DNA of 41,199 nt, from contig MNZA01000207.1 of the NCBI GenBank assembly GCA_001873375.1, positions 1 through 41,199 of the forward strand. Direction: 5' to 3'. Positions within the stretch are counted from its first letter, which is position 1, and every line of letters begins with the position of its first letter. A program made the position numbers and the translations under genes. Of the stretch, positions 27,115-35,734 are shown in pieces. The notes beneath the pieces were generated by a model, which searched no databases, had not been told where the DNA came from, and saw only the letters and a program-made list of their open reading frames with translations. The stretch is from Oscillatoriales cyanobacterium CG2_30_44_21. Its GTDB lineage: Bacteria; Cyanobacteriota; Cyanobacteriia; Pseudanabaenales; Pseudanabaenaceae.

Positions 27115-29247
27115 TAAGTTAAAGAAATCATAATGGGCGATCGCCTCTAAAATACCTCCAGCATGAGCGCTATCCGCAAAATAAACGCGATCGCTATCAC
27201 TCAAATTCAATAGCTCCTCACGGTGACGATTATCAACGACCACGCCTAAAGTATTGCCGCGCAGCATATCTTCATCGCCGCCCGATCCACCATTGACCAA
27301 GACTTGCTCTAGGGGAATGTTCCATTGTCTAGCGACATAGCGCAAGGCAAGCCCCTTAGAGGCTCTGACAGGTACAAAGTCTAGATATTGACCAAAGGAA
27401 AGCGTGGCATTCACCGACAATTCCTGTTGACGCAATAGAGTCAAAATCTCCTCCATTGACGGCGCAATATTGGCATCGTAATAATAAGAAACTTTAAACC
27501 GACTTTGCTGATCTTTCGGCTGTGGGGTAATCCCTAGCAAGGGATCGATAATGCGGCGTAATACTTGCGGTGTCCACCCATGATCAATATGGTGATTCCA
27601 AGCAATATCCGCATTGTATAGAGGTGGATAGTAAATTTCTGTGCCTAAACTGGTGATCAAAACATCGGGTGTGGGAATCCCATAGGTTTTTAAAATTTTG
27701 AGGGCGGAATCTAAACGCCGACCTGTGGCGATGCCAAACAAAAATTTTCTGTGTTGTTGGCGGACAAGCTGAGTAAATTGCGCCAATGCTTCCGCATCCC
27801 CCAGTAAGGTATTGTCGATCGCCGTGAAAATTGCTCGATTGCGATATTGCCCTGCTTTTGGTGAGAATGTTGGCTTTGGCAAAGGTTCCTGTTGCAATAC
27901 AAGCGGTTCAATTTTTTGCAAATAGGTTTGAGCATGAGCCTCCCATGAATAGAATTTGGCAACATTTTTTAATCCATTTTCGGAAAATTGCTGCCAGAGA
28001 TCGGCATCTTCTAAAATCTGCAATAAAGCCTCAGCGATCGCCTTCTCATTCAAAGGATCAACTAATAATCCATTCTCACAATTACCAATAATATCCACTG
28101 GCCCTCCATTTTCGGTGGCAACCAATGGCAATCCACTTGCCGCCGCCTCTAATAGCGTTAGTCCAAAAGGCTCGGTGAGAGCAGGATTGATAAAAACACC
28201 CTTAGACCTAGCCGCTAATCGATAAATATCGGCAACTTCATCAGAACTATGATGCTTGGGTAGAGCTACTCGACCATACAGATCATAGCAATCCATGACC
28301 AGCAACAATTCTGTTAAGACATTTTGCGCCCCCTCATTTAGTTCGCGAATGTCTTCTCGATTACCCGCCACAATTACAAGATTGGCTAATTCTTGAAGAC
28401 GTAGCGATTGACCATAGGCTTCTAAAAGCGTAACGATATTTTTGCGTTGGTCGGGGCGAGATAGAGCCAGAATAATTGGCTTTTCAGGATTATTGAGAAA
28501 CTTGGTTAGAACTTCCTGAAAAGCGATCGCATCTTGATCATCAGTCAGAGGATGGAACTGCTCTAAATCTGTCCCTGGCGGGATGATTGCCATTTTTTCG
28601 GGCGTGTAATAGTCATACAGTTCATATTGATCTTCAATTTCATTGCGAGTACTAGTAATCACCAAGTCCGCATTACTTAACGTATCTTCTTCAGCGCTGA
28701 CCCTTTGGAGCATATGATAGCGTTCTTCGATCTGTTCGAGGGGCATTCCTGAACCTAGCAATCTTCGCATTTTGTCTCGTCCTAAGGAATGTCCCGTATG
28801 GATTAGGGGTAAACCTGTTAAATGGGAAAGGCGCACGCCTACATACCCCGCATCGGCATAGTGGCAGTGGATTACGTCAGGCAAACGCGGCTGTATGAGT
28901 AACCAAGCAAACAGGCGATCGGTAAAGCCATCCAGATGACTCCATAACTCTTCTTTAGGAATATAGCCTTCAGTCCCTGCTTCAATCCGCACGATCTGAG
29001 CATTGTCGGCTAAAACTTCCTTCTCTAAGCGATAGTCAGCATCTACAGCATCATCAATAATTAGTCTGGTAACCAAATCAATACGTTCTACATTAGAGTT
29101 TTTAGCCAGAGCTTTAGCCAACTCGACAACATATTTTGTTTGTCCACCTGTATCGGCATCTCGCCCCAATTCTAGATTATGACTTCTAATCAATCCATGA
29201 ATGCTGATAAGCAGAATGTATAACGGTTTGTGATTCTTATTGGACAT
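27112..29247 (-). CDS. sps: Sucrose-phosphate synthase, two-domain (GT4 + HAD)
   Basis: LLISIHGLIRSHNLELGRDADTGGQTKYVVELAKAL, HYADAGYVG, ALTEPFGLTLLEAAASGLP, C-terminal HAD-like domain with NGGSGGDEDML. Confidence 0.92.
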   Translation of the reverse strand: MSNKNHKPLYILLISIHGLIRSHNLELGRDADTGGQTKYVVELAKALAKNSNVERIDLVTRLIIDDAVDADYRLEKEVLADNAQIVRIEAGTEGYIPKEELWSHLDGFTDRLFAWLLIQPRLPDVIHCHYADAGYVGVRLSHLTGLPLIHTGHSLGRDKMRRLLGSGMPLEQIEERYHMLQRVSAEEDTLSNADLVITSTRNEIEDQYELYDYYTPEKMAIIPPGTDLEQFHPLTDDQDAIAFQEVLTKFLNNPEKPIILALSRPDQRKNIVTLLEAYGQSLRLQELANLVIVAGNREDIRELNEGAQNVLTELLLVMDCYDLYGRVALPKHHSSDEVADIYRLAARSKGVFINPALTEPFGLTLLEAAASGLPLVATENGGPVDIIGNCENGLLVDPLNEKAIAEALLQILEDADLWQQFSENGLKNVAKFYSWEAHAQTYLQKIEPLVLQQEPLPKPTFSPKAGQYRNRAIFTAIDNTLLGDAEALAQFTQLVRQQHRKFLFGIATGRRLDSALKILKTYGIPTPDVLITSLGTEIYYPPLYNADIAWNHHIDHGWTPQVLRRIIDPLLGITPQPKDQQSRFKVSYYYDANIAPSMEEILTLLRQQELSVNATLSFGQYLDFVPVRASKGLALRYVARQWNIPLEQVLVNGGSGGDEDMLRGNTLGVVVDNRHREELLNLSDSDRVYFADSAHAGGILEAIAHYDFFNL

Positions 29248-29446
29248 AATTGGTTAATCTCAGTTTGGTAGTCCTAAACAAGTAAGGCACAAAGAGATAG
29301 GTCGATGCAAACTCAGTGCGATTGCGATAGCCCAGCAACTCCGCACAGTCTTCGCTAAAAGTATTGCCACACTTTTAGCAGTTGCAAGCCAACTCCAGTA
29401 AGAGTTTTTAGATCAGGCAATGGCTATGCCATTGCTTGATCTAGCA

Positions 29447-29758
29447 TTAGCTAGGACTTGCTTCTTCAGCAGGTTTAGCTTCTTTGGGCTTTTTCTCAAA
29501 TACTTGGACATTTGGCTCAAGCAATACAAATCCTGTCTCAGTAGCATTACCCATCTTGCCTGCGATCGCCGCTACCCACATTGGAAAATTAGCCTGTGCA
29601 TCTTCCAGTTTCTTAAACACTTTGGGCTTCACCGTAACGCTAAAGATCTGCCCCCCACAATCTAAATCAAAGGATTTCCAACCGTTTTTATCAATAGATA
29701 CATCGTTAGGAAGCTCATTGATTTTGATAGTTAATTCTAGTTTTCCTTGTATTGCCAT
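29447..29758 (-). CDS. Conserved-looking cyanobacterial hypothetical protein
   Basis: 103-aa ORF with plausible composition; followed by hairpin GATCAGGCAATGGC/GCCATTGCTTGATC at 29411-29441. Confidence 0.6.
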   Translation of the reverse strand: MAIQGKLELTIKINELPNDVSIDKNGWKSFDLDCGGQIFSVTVKPKVFKKLEDAQANFPMWVAAIAGKMGNATETGFVLLEPNVQVFEKKPKEAKPAEEASPS

Positions 29759-29938
29759 ATTTCTACTGTATACCTAATGAATAGTATGTATTCATAACAC
29801 ATTTATTTTCTCTATGACTAACGGTATTCCTGAAAAGTGTAAAAAGTGTGCGATGCTTTAGGCGGCTCAGGCTCAAGAGATTCATGGCAGTGATAGCGAT
29901 CGCAATTTTGCATTCACATAATAATTTCTGGAGAAGCT

Positions 29939-30601
29939 ATGCAAGTTAAACAACTTGAGTTAGATCTGTGGGATTTTATTTCAACTGCAAGGAAAACTCC
30001 TAATGATGCAAATTTGCCAATGGTGTTTCAGCTTTTGAATTTGACTTTAGTTGATCTTGATATGCGATCGCAGTTGCGAGTAGCAGGAGAGGCGATATGT
30101 CAGATTGCAGATTTGTTTTGCGATCGCTCTAATTTTTTATTTGAGGAAATACACTCTCGTACCGTAAATGGTGAGCCGATCATGGCTAATGATGCTTTTG
30201 ATCGTTATGTGCGTCAGTCGATGGTTGTTGATTTGGAACAGTTTATTGAGCCTTTGCAAAGTTTACCTAGGAAGATTCCTGAACCAACGAAACATGGTAA
30301 TTCGATGGTTGACACAATTGAAAAGGAGGTTTTAATTCAAGCTTTGGAGCAGGAAAGTTTGCTTAGTTGTGAGGAGAAGTTTGAACAAGCGATTAGTACG
30401 GCTCATGCTGAAGATGTTTCGGCTTGGATTGAGGCGATCGCCCATTGTGTTGCAACCAATTTTTCTCCTATACGTTTAATGGATATACAATCTGCTTTAC
30501 CATTATCGATGGTGGAAATTTGGCTAGGTTTACTTTTGGGTGATTTTAAACTTGAGCAACGAGGAAGTTTTTATAATGCAAGCGAAATTTGGATTAGTTA
30601 A
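29939..30601 (+). CDS. Hypothetical protein, likely partner of plasmid-type ParA
   Basis: 220-aa ORF; stop codon overlaps the ATG of a ParA remnant (TAATG). Confidence 0.6.
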   Translation: MQVKQLELDLWDFISTARKTPNDANLPMVFQLLNLTLVDLDMRSQLRVAGEAICQIADLFCDRSNFLFEEIHSRTVNGEPIMANDAFDRYVRQSMVVDLEQFIEPLQSLPRKIPEPTKHGNSMVDTIEKEVLIQALEQESLLSCEEKFEQAISTAHAEDVSAWIEAIAHCVATNFSPIRLMDIQSALPLSMVEIWLGLLLGDFKLEQRGSFYNASEIWIS

Positions 30602-30747
30602 TGAACAAAAAGGAAAAGAGAATTCCGAGGCTAAAAATATTTGTGACTAAAAATATAGCTATTTTTAATCAAGCTGGTGGCGTGGGTAAAACTACGCTTA
30701 CTCATAACTTAGGCTACCAAATTGCAAGTCCCTTGGCTCTGGGATGA
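30601..30747 (+). pseudogene. ParA/MinD-like ATPase, truncated just after Walker A
   Basis: MNKKEKRIPRLKIFVTKNIAIFNQAGGVGKTTLTHNLGYQIASPLALG*: deviant Walker A GGVGKTT then stop after 48 aa. Confidence 0.8.
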
Positions 30748-31102
30748 ATTTCAGACTACACCTCTAAATATAGAATTCTCATGGTGTAAGCGTTACGCTA
30801 ATGCCGCCGAGATGTTTGAGGATATTAAGCAAAGTCATCTATGGGTATCTGCCGAAAATTATGATACTTTAATGGGGCTTAATCCCATTTATAGTTTTAT
30901 CTTCCAAGCAGTGTATGATCGCGATCATTATCTTACCGATAGCGATTTTAGTTTGGAAGGAGAAATCGCCACTTACAAGGCAACTGCTAGAAGGGCAACC
31001 AGTCTAAATATTCAAAAGATTATCTATTCGGAAAGCGTGCTGAGACCTGCTGCTTACGTTTACTTTGGACATCCGCCGATCTCCAAAATTGTCTTTCCAT
31101 AA
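30722..31102 (+). CDS. Hypothetical protein, possibly 5'-truncated
   Basis: 126-aa ORF starting at the ParA breakpoint, no recognisable family. Confidence 0.4.
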   Translation: MQVPWLWDEFQTTPLNIEFSWCKRYANAAEMFEDIKQSHLWVSAENYDTLMGLNPIYSFIFQAVYDRDHYLTDSDFSLEGEIATYKATARRATSLNIQKIIYSESVLRPAAYVYFGHPPISKIVFP

Positions 31103-31127
31103 TTTACCCACACAAAGGAATAATCCC

Positions 31128-31469
31128 ATGGCCATAATGACCCCAGAGAATACCGCTATTCATTGGCAAGAAGTAATTGAGTATGTGCCCACAGGTATCA
31201 AGAGTAAGACTTTAATAGAAGATGGAAACTGTCGATATACTTTGATGTCGTTATCTTTAGGAAAAGCGATCGCCGAACATACTAACCCTCGCAATGCCAC
31301 AGTGAACGTGATCGAAGGGCAAGGAGTATTTAACCTAGCAGGTAAGGAGATTGGTATGGAGGCTGGAGTATTTATTTTTGTTCCTGCTAATACTCCCCAT
31401 GCCATTCAATCGTCAACCGAATTTACATTTTTGCTGACTCTTTTAGAACAGAAAGAGAATACTAAGTAA
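31128..31469 (+). CDS. Cupin-domain protein
   Basis: TPRNATVNVIEGQGVFNLAGKEIGMEAGVFIFVPANTPHAIQ-type cupin motif (sequence NPRNATVNV...). Confidence 0.8.
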   Translation: MAIMTPENTAIHWQEVIEYVPTGIKSKTLIEDGNCRYTLMSLSLGKAIAEHTNPRNATVNVIEGQGVFNLAGKEIGMEAGVFIFVPANTPHAIQSSTEFTFLLTLLEQKENTK

Positions 31470-31529
31470 ATACCCGTGGCGATCGCATTAACAATCGCTC
31501 TCCTAAAGGCGATCGCTATTACCGTGAGT

Positions 31530-31592
31530 CGTTGCTACACCCTTATTCGGGAGTTGTTGCACAATCCGACTGATGAGCAATCATGGTGTTAG
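31530..31592 (+). pseudogene. 3' tail remnant of a DsbA-family gene like 17230-17907
   Basis: Frame reads RCYTLIRELLHNPTDEQSWC*; intact gene ends IEANIRELLNNPEDEHSWC*. Confidence 0.75.
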
Positions 31593-31656
31593 TCCTGTGA
31601 AAAGATCACTAGCTCACTCACCAAAATATTTATAAATATTTATTAAAATCATTTCT

Positions 31657-32559
31657 ATGGCACACGATCATCATCATGCTCCCAAAACCTATAACCGCGC
31701 CTTTCTGATTGGTACGGGCTTAAATATTGGCTTTGTGATTGTAGAAGCATCCTTTGGGTTGATTACTAACTCCTTGGCTTTACTTGCTGATGCAGGACAC
31801 AATCTTAGCGATGTCTTGGGGCTGTTGCTGGCGTGGGGGGCTAGTTATCTAGTCAGGGTTGCGCCGAGTCAGCGCTATACCTATGGCTTGCGGCGATCTT
31901 CTATTTTGGCAGCGTTGATCAATGCCGTGCTGTTATTGCTGACGATGGGTGGCATTACTTGGGAGGCGCTGCGCCGATTGCAAGAGCCGAGTGCAGTTGC
32001 TGGCGGTACGGTGATTTTAGTCGCGGCGATCGGGGTGGTGATTAATACGATTACCGCGCTTCTGTTTATGTCAGATGGCAACAAAGATATGAATATTCGC
32101 GGTGCTTTTCTGCATATGGCAGCCGATGCACTGGTGTCGTTGGGTGTGGTGCTGGCGGGTGTGGCGATTTTGTGGACGGGTTGGCTCTGGTTCGATCCTG
32201 TGATTAGCTTAATTATTGTGGCGGTAATTGTGGTTGGCACATGGAATTTATTTAAAGATGCGGTGAAGTTAATCCTTGATGGAGTTCCTGAACAAATAGA
32301 ACTACTTGCTGTGAAGACATTTCTCCAAAATCTAGAGGGCGTAACCCAAGTTCACGATCTGCATATCTGGGCAATCAGTACTACGGAAACGGCGCTGACG
32401 GCTCATTTAGTAATTCCTGAAGGATACATTGGCGATCGCTTTTTGTGCGATACGAGCGAGGAGTTACATCATCACTTTGATATTGATCACGTCACTCTCC
32501 AGATCGAAACAGGCGATCGCGAATATCCATGCGACCTAGAGCCAGATAGCCATGTTTAA
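31657..32559 (+). CDS. Cation diffusion facilitator (CzcD/ZitB-like)
   Basis: His-rich N-terminus, ALLADAGHNLSDVLGLLLAW, HMAADALVSLGV, DLHIWAIS. Confidence 0.92.
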   Translation: MAHDHHHAPKTYNRAFLIGTGLNIGFVIVEASFGLITNSLALLADAGHNLSDVLGLLLAWGASYLVRVAPSQRYTYGLRRSSILAALINAVLLLLTMGGITWEALRRLQEPSAVAGGTVILVAAIGVVINTITALLFMSDGNKDMNIRGAFLHMAADALVSLGVVLAGVAILWTGWLWFDPVISLIIVAVIVVGTWNLFKDAVKLILDGVPEQIELLAVKTFLQNLEGVTQVHDLHIWAISTTETALTAHLVIPEGYIGDRFLCDTSEELHHHFDIDHVTLQIETGDREYPCDLEPDSHV

Positions 32560-32600
32560 ACCAAAAGATGAGTGGCGGCGCTTTGCGCCGTCACTTGTTG

Positions 32601-33728
32601 CTACTTACAACGGGGATCGTGTAATAAAGCTTTATCGGGATGACGCGGAAACCAAAAAGCAGTGCGTTTGCAGACTTCTACCAACATCAACATCACAGGC
32701 ACTTCGATCAATACGCCCACGACGGTCGCTAGAGCCGCGCCAGAGTTTAAACCAAATAGAACCACAGCTGTGGCGATCGCCACTTCAAAGTGATTACTCG
32801 CACCAATCATCGCCGCAGGGGCAGCATCTTCATAGTCCATCCCTAATTTCAGCGCCGCCACATAACTGATCGTGAAAATAAAGATAGTTTGGATAAATAG
32901 AGGTACAGCGATCAAGAGAATATGCAGAGGATTTTTAACAATTACTTCTCCTTTGAAAGCAAAGAGAACAATCAGAGTGGTCAGTAAGGCGATCGTGGCA
33001 ACGGGAGATAGCGCCTTCAAAAATTTCTGCTCAAACCATTGCTTGCCTTTGTTTTTAATCACCCAATAACGACTAAACACGCCCGCTACTAACGGTAATG
33101 CCACATAAATCAGCACCGATAGAACCATCGTCTGCCAAGGCACAATAAAATCACTAGCACGTAAGAGCCAATTACCTAATGGCGCATAGAGAAAGAGCAT
33201 CGTTAAGGAATTAACCGCCACCATAATCAAAGTCAATACCTGATTGCCATAGGACAAATAGCCCCACATCATCACCATCGCTGTACAAGGCGCAATTCCC
33301 AATAAAACTGTGCCTGCGATGTAGGAATCAGCAAGAGCAACTTCGGCTCCGCGTAGGATTTCTGTACCTGTGATCAAGGGGCGAAATACAGTTCCCAAGA
33401 AAAAAGTGGCAAAGGCAACCATCGTAAAGGGCTTGATCAGCCAATTGACAACTAGGGTAAGGATCACTGGCTTGGGGGCGCGAAGGGCATTTTTCGCCTG
33501 TGTGAAGTCAATTTTGACCATGATCGGATACATCATGAAAAACAAACAAATAGCGATCGGCACGGAGACTTCATAGATGTTCATTGAGTCTAAAGTTGCC
33601 GTGATACTGGGAAATAGGCGACCAATGACAATGCCGATCACAATGCAAAGAGCAACCCAAACAGTCAGATACTTCTCAAAAAAGCTAAGTTCTGAGGTAA
33701 CAGGTTGTTGAGAATTATGTATAGTCAT
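32601..33728 (-). CDS. acr3: ACR3-family arsenite efflux permease
   Basis: [55 protein letters not shown]. Confidence 0.92.
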   Translation of the reverse strand: MTIHNSQQPVTSELSFFEKYLTVWVALCIVIGIVIGRLFPSITATLDSMNIYEVSVPIAICLFFMMYPIMVKIDFTQAKNALRAPKPVILTLVVNWLIKPFTMVAFATFFLGTVFRPLITGTEILRGAEVALADSYIAGTVLLGIAPCTAMVMMWGYLSYGNQVLTLIMVAVNSLTMLFLYAPLGNWLLRASDFIVPWQTMVLSVLIYVALPLVAGVFSRYWVIKNKGKQWFEQKFLKALSPVATIALLTTLIVLFAFKGEVIVKNPLHILLIAVPLFIQTIFIFTISYVAALKLGMDYEDAAPAAMIGASNHFEVAIATAVVLFGLNSGAALATVVGVLIEVPVMLMLVEVCKRTAFWFPRHPDKALLHDPRCK

Positions 33729-33771
33729 GTTTGCCTAATGAAATTTAATGTGGCTGCGTAAAACTTTAGCT

Positions 33772-33800
33772 ATATATCGATATATATCAATATATAAATT
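33772..33800. promoter_or_regulatory. AT-rich dyad upstream of ACR3 gene
   Basis: TATATATCGATATATATCAATATATAA; ArsR/SmtB-operator-like, resembles the 17960-17990 dyad. Confidence 0.45.
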
Positions 33801-33828
33801 ATAGAGCAATCACTCACTACCATAAATC

Positions 33829-33860
33829 TATACTCTATATCTAGGTATAGGACTTAAAAT
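33829..33860 (+). promoter_or_regulatory. MerR-type operator/promoter M0
   Basis: ATACTCTATATCTAGGTATAGGACTTAAAAT; dyad CTATA-N6-TATAG matches M1-M3. Confidence 0.65.
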
Positions 33861-33886
33861 GGGGGGGATTAGATTTTTATGGACTC

Positions 33887-34291
33887 ATGGCAATGTTTAA
33901 AATGGGTGAAGTTTCCAAGAAACTAGGACTTAATCCACAAACTTTTTATTTTTACGAGCGCATTGGCTTAATGCCATCACCACAGCGCACTGAGTCAGGC
34001 TATCGTCTATTTAGTCAATGGGATATTGATCGCCTGACGTTTATTACTCGCGCTAAGTCTTTAGGACTAAGCTTGGACGAAATCAAAGAGATTTTAGAAT
34101 TGAAGGAAGGAAAATTGCTGACTTGTCGAGCTGTCTATGAGCGTCTCAATAATAAGGTTAAGGATATTAAAGAGAATATACAGAAATTGCAATCGCTGCA
34201 TGATGAATTAGTACCTTTAGTTGAGCAATGCCAAATTAATCTGGAAAATTCTAATCCTGATTACCAATGTATTGTTCTTGATCCAAAATAG
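33887..34291 (+). CDS. MerR-family heavy-metal-type regulator
   Basis: FKMGEVSKKLGLNPQTFYFYERIGLMPSPQRTESGYRLF; C-terminal cysteines EQCQINLENSNPDYQC. Confidence 0.92.
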   Translation: MAMFKMGEVSKKLGLNPQTFYFYERIGLMPSPQRTESGYRLFSQWDIDRLTFITRAKSLGLSLDEIKEILELKEGKLLTCRAVYERLNNKVKDIKENIQKLQSLHDELVPLVEQCQINLENSNPDYQCIVLDPK

Positions 34292-34335
34292 AAACCCAAA
34301 TTTGTTTGCTTTTTAGCTAAATACTAGCGAAGGCT

Positions 34336-34430
34336 TACAGCCTATTTAGGCTTTGAGGGGTACAGATAAAGTTTTGAAAGCGCCGCTTTCAAAACTTTAT
34401 TTAGGTTTTAAGTCAATGTAAAGCGCTGTA
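34336..34430. repeat. Family C palindromic element (tacagcct...gcgctgta)
   Basis: Same ends as 24025-24135; inner stem ATAAAGTTTTGAAAGC-GCC-GCTTTCAAAACTTTAT at 34366-34400. Confidence 0.85.
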
Positions 34431-34523
34431 CATCATTACTTTGCTATTGAGCGCGTTACCCTCCATATCGAAATAGGCGATCGCGAATACCCATGTCATT
34501 TGGAGCCAGATAATCATGTGTAG
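34431..34523 (+). pseudogene. 3' tail remnant of a CDF transporter gene
   Basis: HHYFAIERVTLHIEIGDREYPCHLEPDNHV* versus HHFDIDHVTLQIETGDREYPCDLEPDSHV* of the intact CDF gene. Confidence 0.85.
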
Positions 34524-34660
34524 AAATATCAGTGAATATTAACTTTTGAATTGATCGTTACGCTTCATACGTTACTTAATCAATTCAATTACCAAATCAA
34601 ACAACTGCCTGCCAATGTAGTACTTTAAAAGTATTTAGTAAAATTTTAGGAATTATAAAA

Positions 34661-35293
34661 ATGACAAAAGCGCAAACTTGGCATGGCATTCCCCGTGAAG
34701 AGATCCCTTGGTATCCCACGGTAAATGCCGAAACTTGTATTGGTTGTGGGTTGTGTTTCACCACTTGTGGACGCAATGTATTTGACATCCAAAACCATAA
34801 ATCTATTGTTGAACACGCCCTAGACTGCATGGTTGGCTGTAGCACCTGTGCAAATGTCTGTCCTGTAGATGCAATCACATTTCCTAGTCGGGATCTGGTT
34901 TGGAAGCTAGAACGTGAGCGCAAGATTTTTAAGGTTGTGCGCCAAGAAACTCGTGAGAAGAAAGATCGGCTTGAAGCTTTGAAAGCGCGGGCGATCGCTG
35001 AAGAGCATATCTCTCAATCGACAACCAGAACAAAGATGGAAGTTGCGGGTGAATTTGGTGAGAAGCAATTTCTAGTCAAATTAGAAGAGTTAATCCGCGA
35101 TCGCCCCTATGATTTTGTCAACTTACGTCTGGAGGTTCCAACTGTTAAGGGCGCTCTCGAAAAAACACCTTCATTCATGTCCTTTGAAGTGACTTCAACT
35201 GAGCAAGAAGATATTCAAACTTTTTTATCAGAAGTACGGGCGTTGATTGCTGGTAATGGCTTAACTTTGGTGAGCGAACACAAGTTAGGTTAG
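34661..35293 (+). CDS. 2[4Fe-4S] ferredoxin-domain protein with C-terminal extension
   Basis: CIGCGLCFTTCGRNVF and CMVGCSTCANVCPVDAI, then about 140 aa without recognised domain. Confidence 0.82.
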   Translation: MTKAQTWHGIPREEIPWYPTVNAETCIGCGLCFTTCGRNVFDIQNHKSIVEHALDCMVGCSTCANVCPVDAITFPSRDLVWKLERERKIFKVVRQETREKKDRLEALKARAIAEEHISQSTTRTKMEVAGEFGEKQFLVKLEELIRDRPYDFVNLRLEVPTVKGALEKTPSFMSFEVTSTEQEDIQTFLSEVRALIAGNGLTLVSEHKLG

Positions 35294-35310
35294 TCCAAAT
35301 TTATTTTCCG

Positions 35311-35349
35311 AAAACCCTTGACTCTATATGTGAGTATAGATTTTATAAT
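35311..35349 (+). promoter_or_regulatory. MerR-type promoter M1
   Basis: AAAACCCTTGACTCTATATGTGAGTATAGATTTTATAAT: TTGACT - 20 nt - TATAAT with CTATA-N6-TATAG dyad in the spacer. Confidence 0.8.
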
Positions 35350-35415
35350 TCAGCCATATTCCCCTCTAAGTCTACCGTGTACACAAAAGTTATTAGCTAT
35401 AGCGTGAGTTATTAA

Positions 35416-35651
35416 AGATCCCCCTCAATCCCCCTTAAAAAGGGGGAAGAAGAAAATTCTCCCCCCTTTTTAAGGCATTAATATACTTGACGCATCCCTC
35501 ATCCCCCAACCCCTTCTCCCGCAGGAGAAGGGGAGGAAATTCTTTCTCTTGTACCCCTCTCCTGCGGGAGAGGGGCTAGGGGTGAGGGCAAAGAGTCTTT
35601 TGGTGTGTCAAGTATGTTAACCCCCTTTTTAAGGGGGGCTGGGGGGGATCT
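35416..35651. repeat. Palindromic repeat family A copy interrupted by another element
   Basis: Family A halves at 35416-35475 and 35621-35651 with matching ends. Confidence 0.85.
35476..35620. mobile_element. MITE-like ~145-bp element carrying family B palindrome
   Basis: Terminal inverted repeats TTAATATACTTGACGC / GTGTCAAGTATGTTAA (14/16); flanked by 14-bp direct repeats CCCCCTTTTTAAGG (35462-35475 and 35621-35634). Confidence 0.75.
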
Positions 35652-35734
35652 AAACCTTAAAACGTAGTCAGAGAGACTTGTGTATACACAGTAACTTCTA
35701 AGTGAAGAAAGCATTTCATTAATATTTCTTAAAT

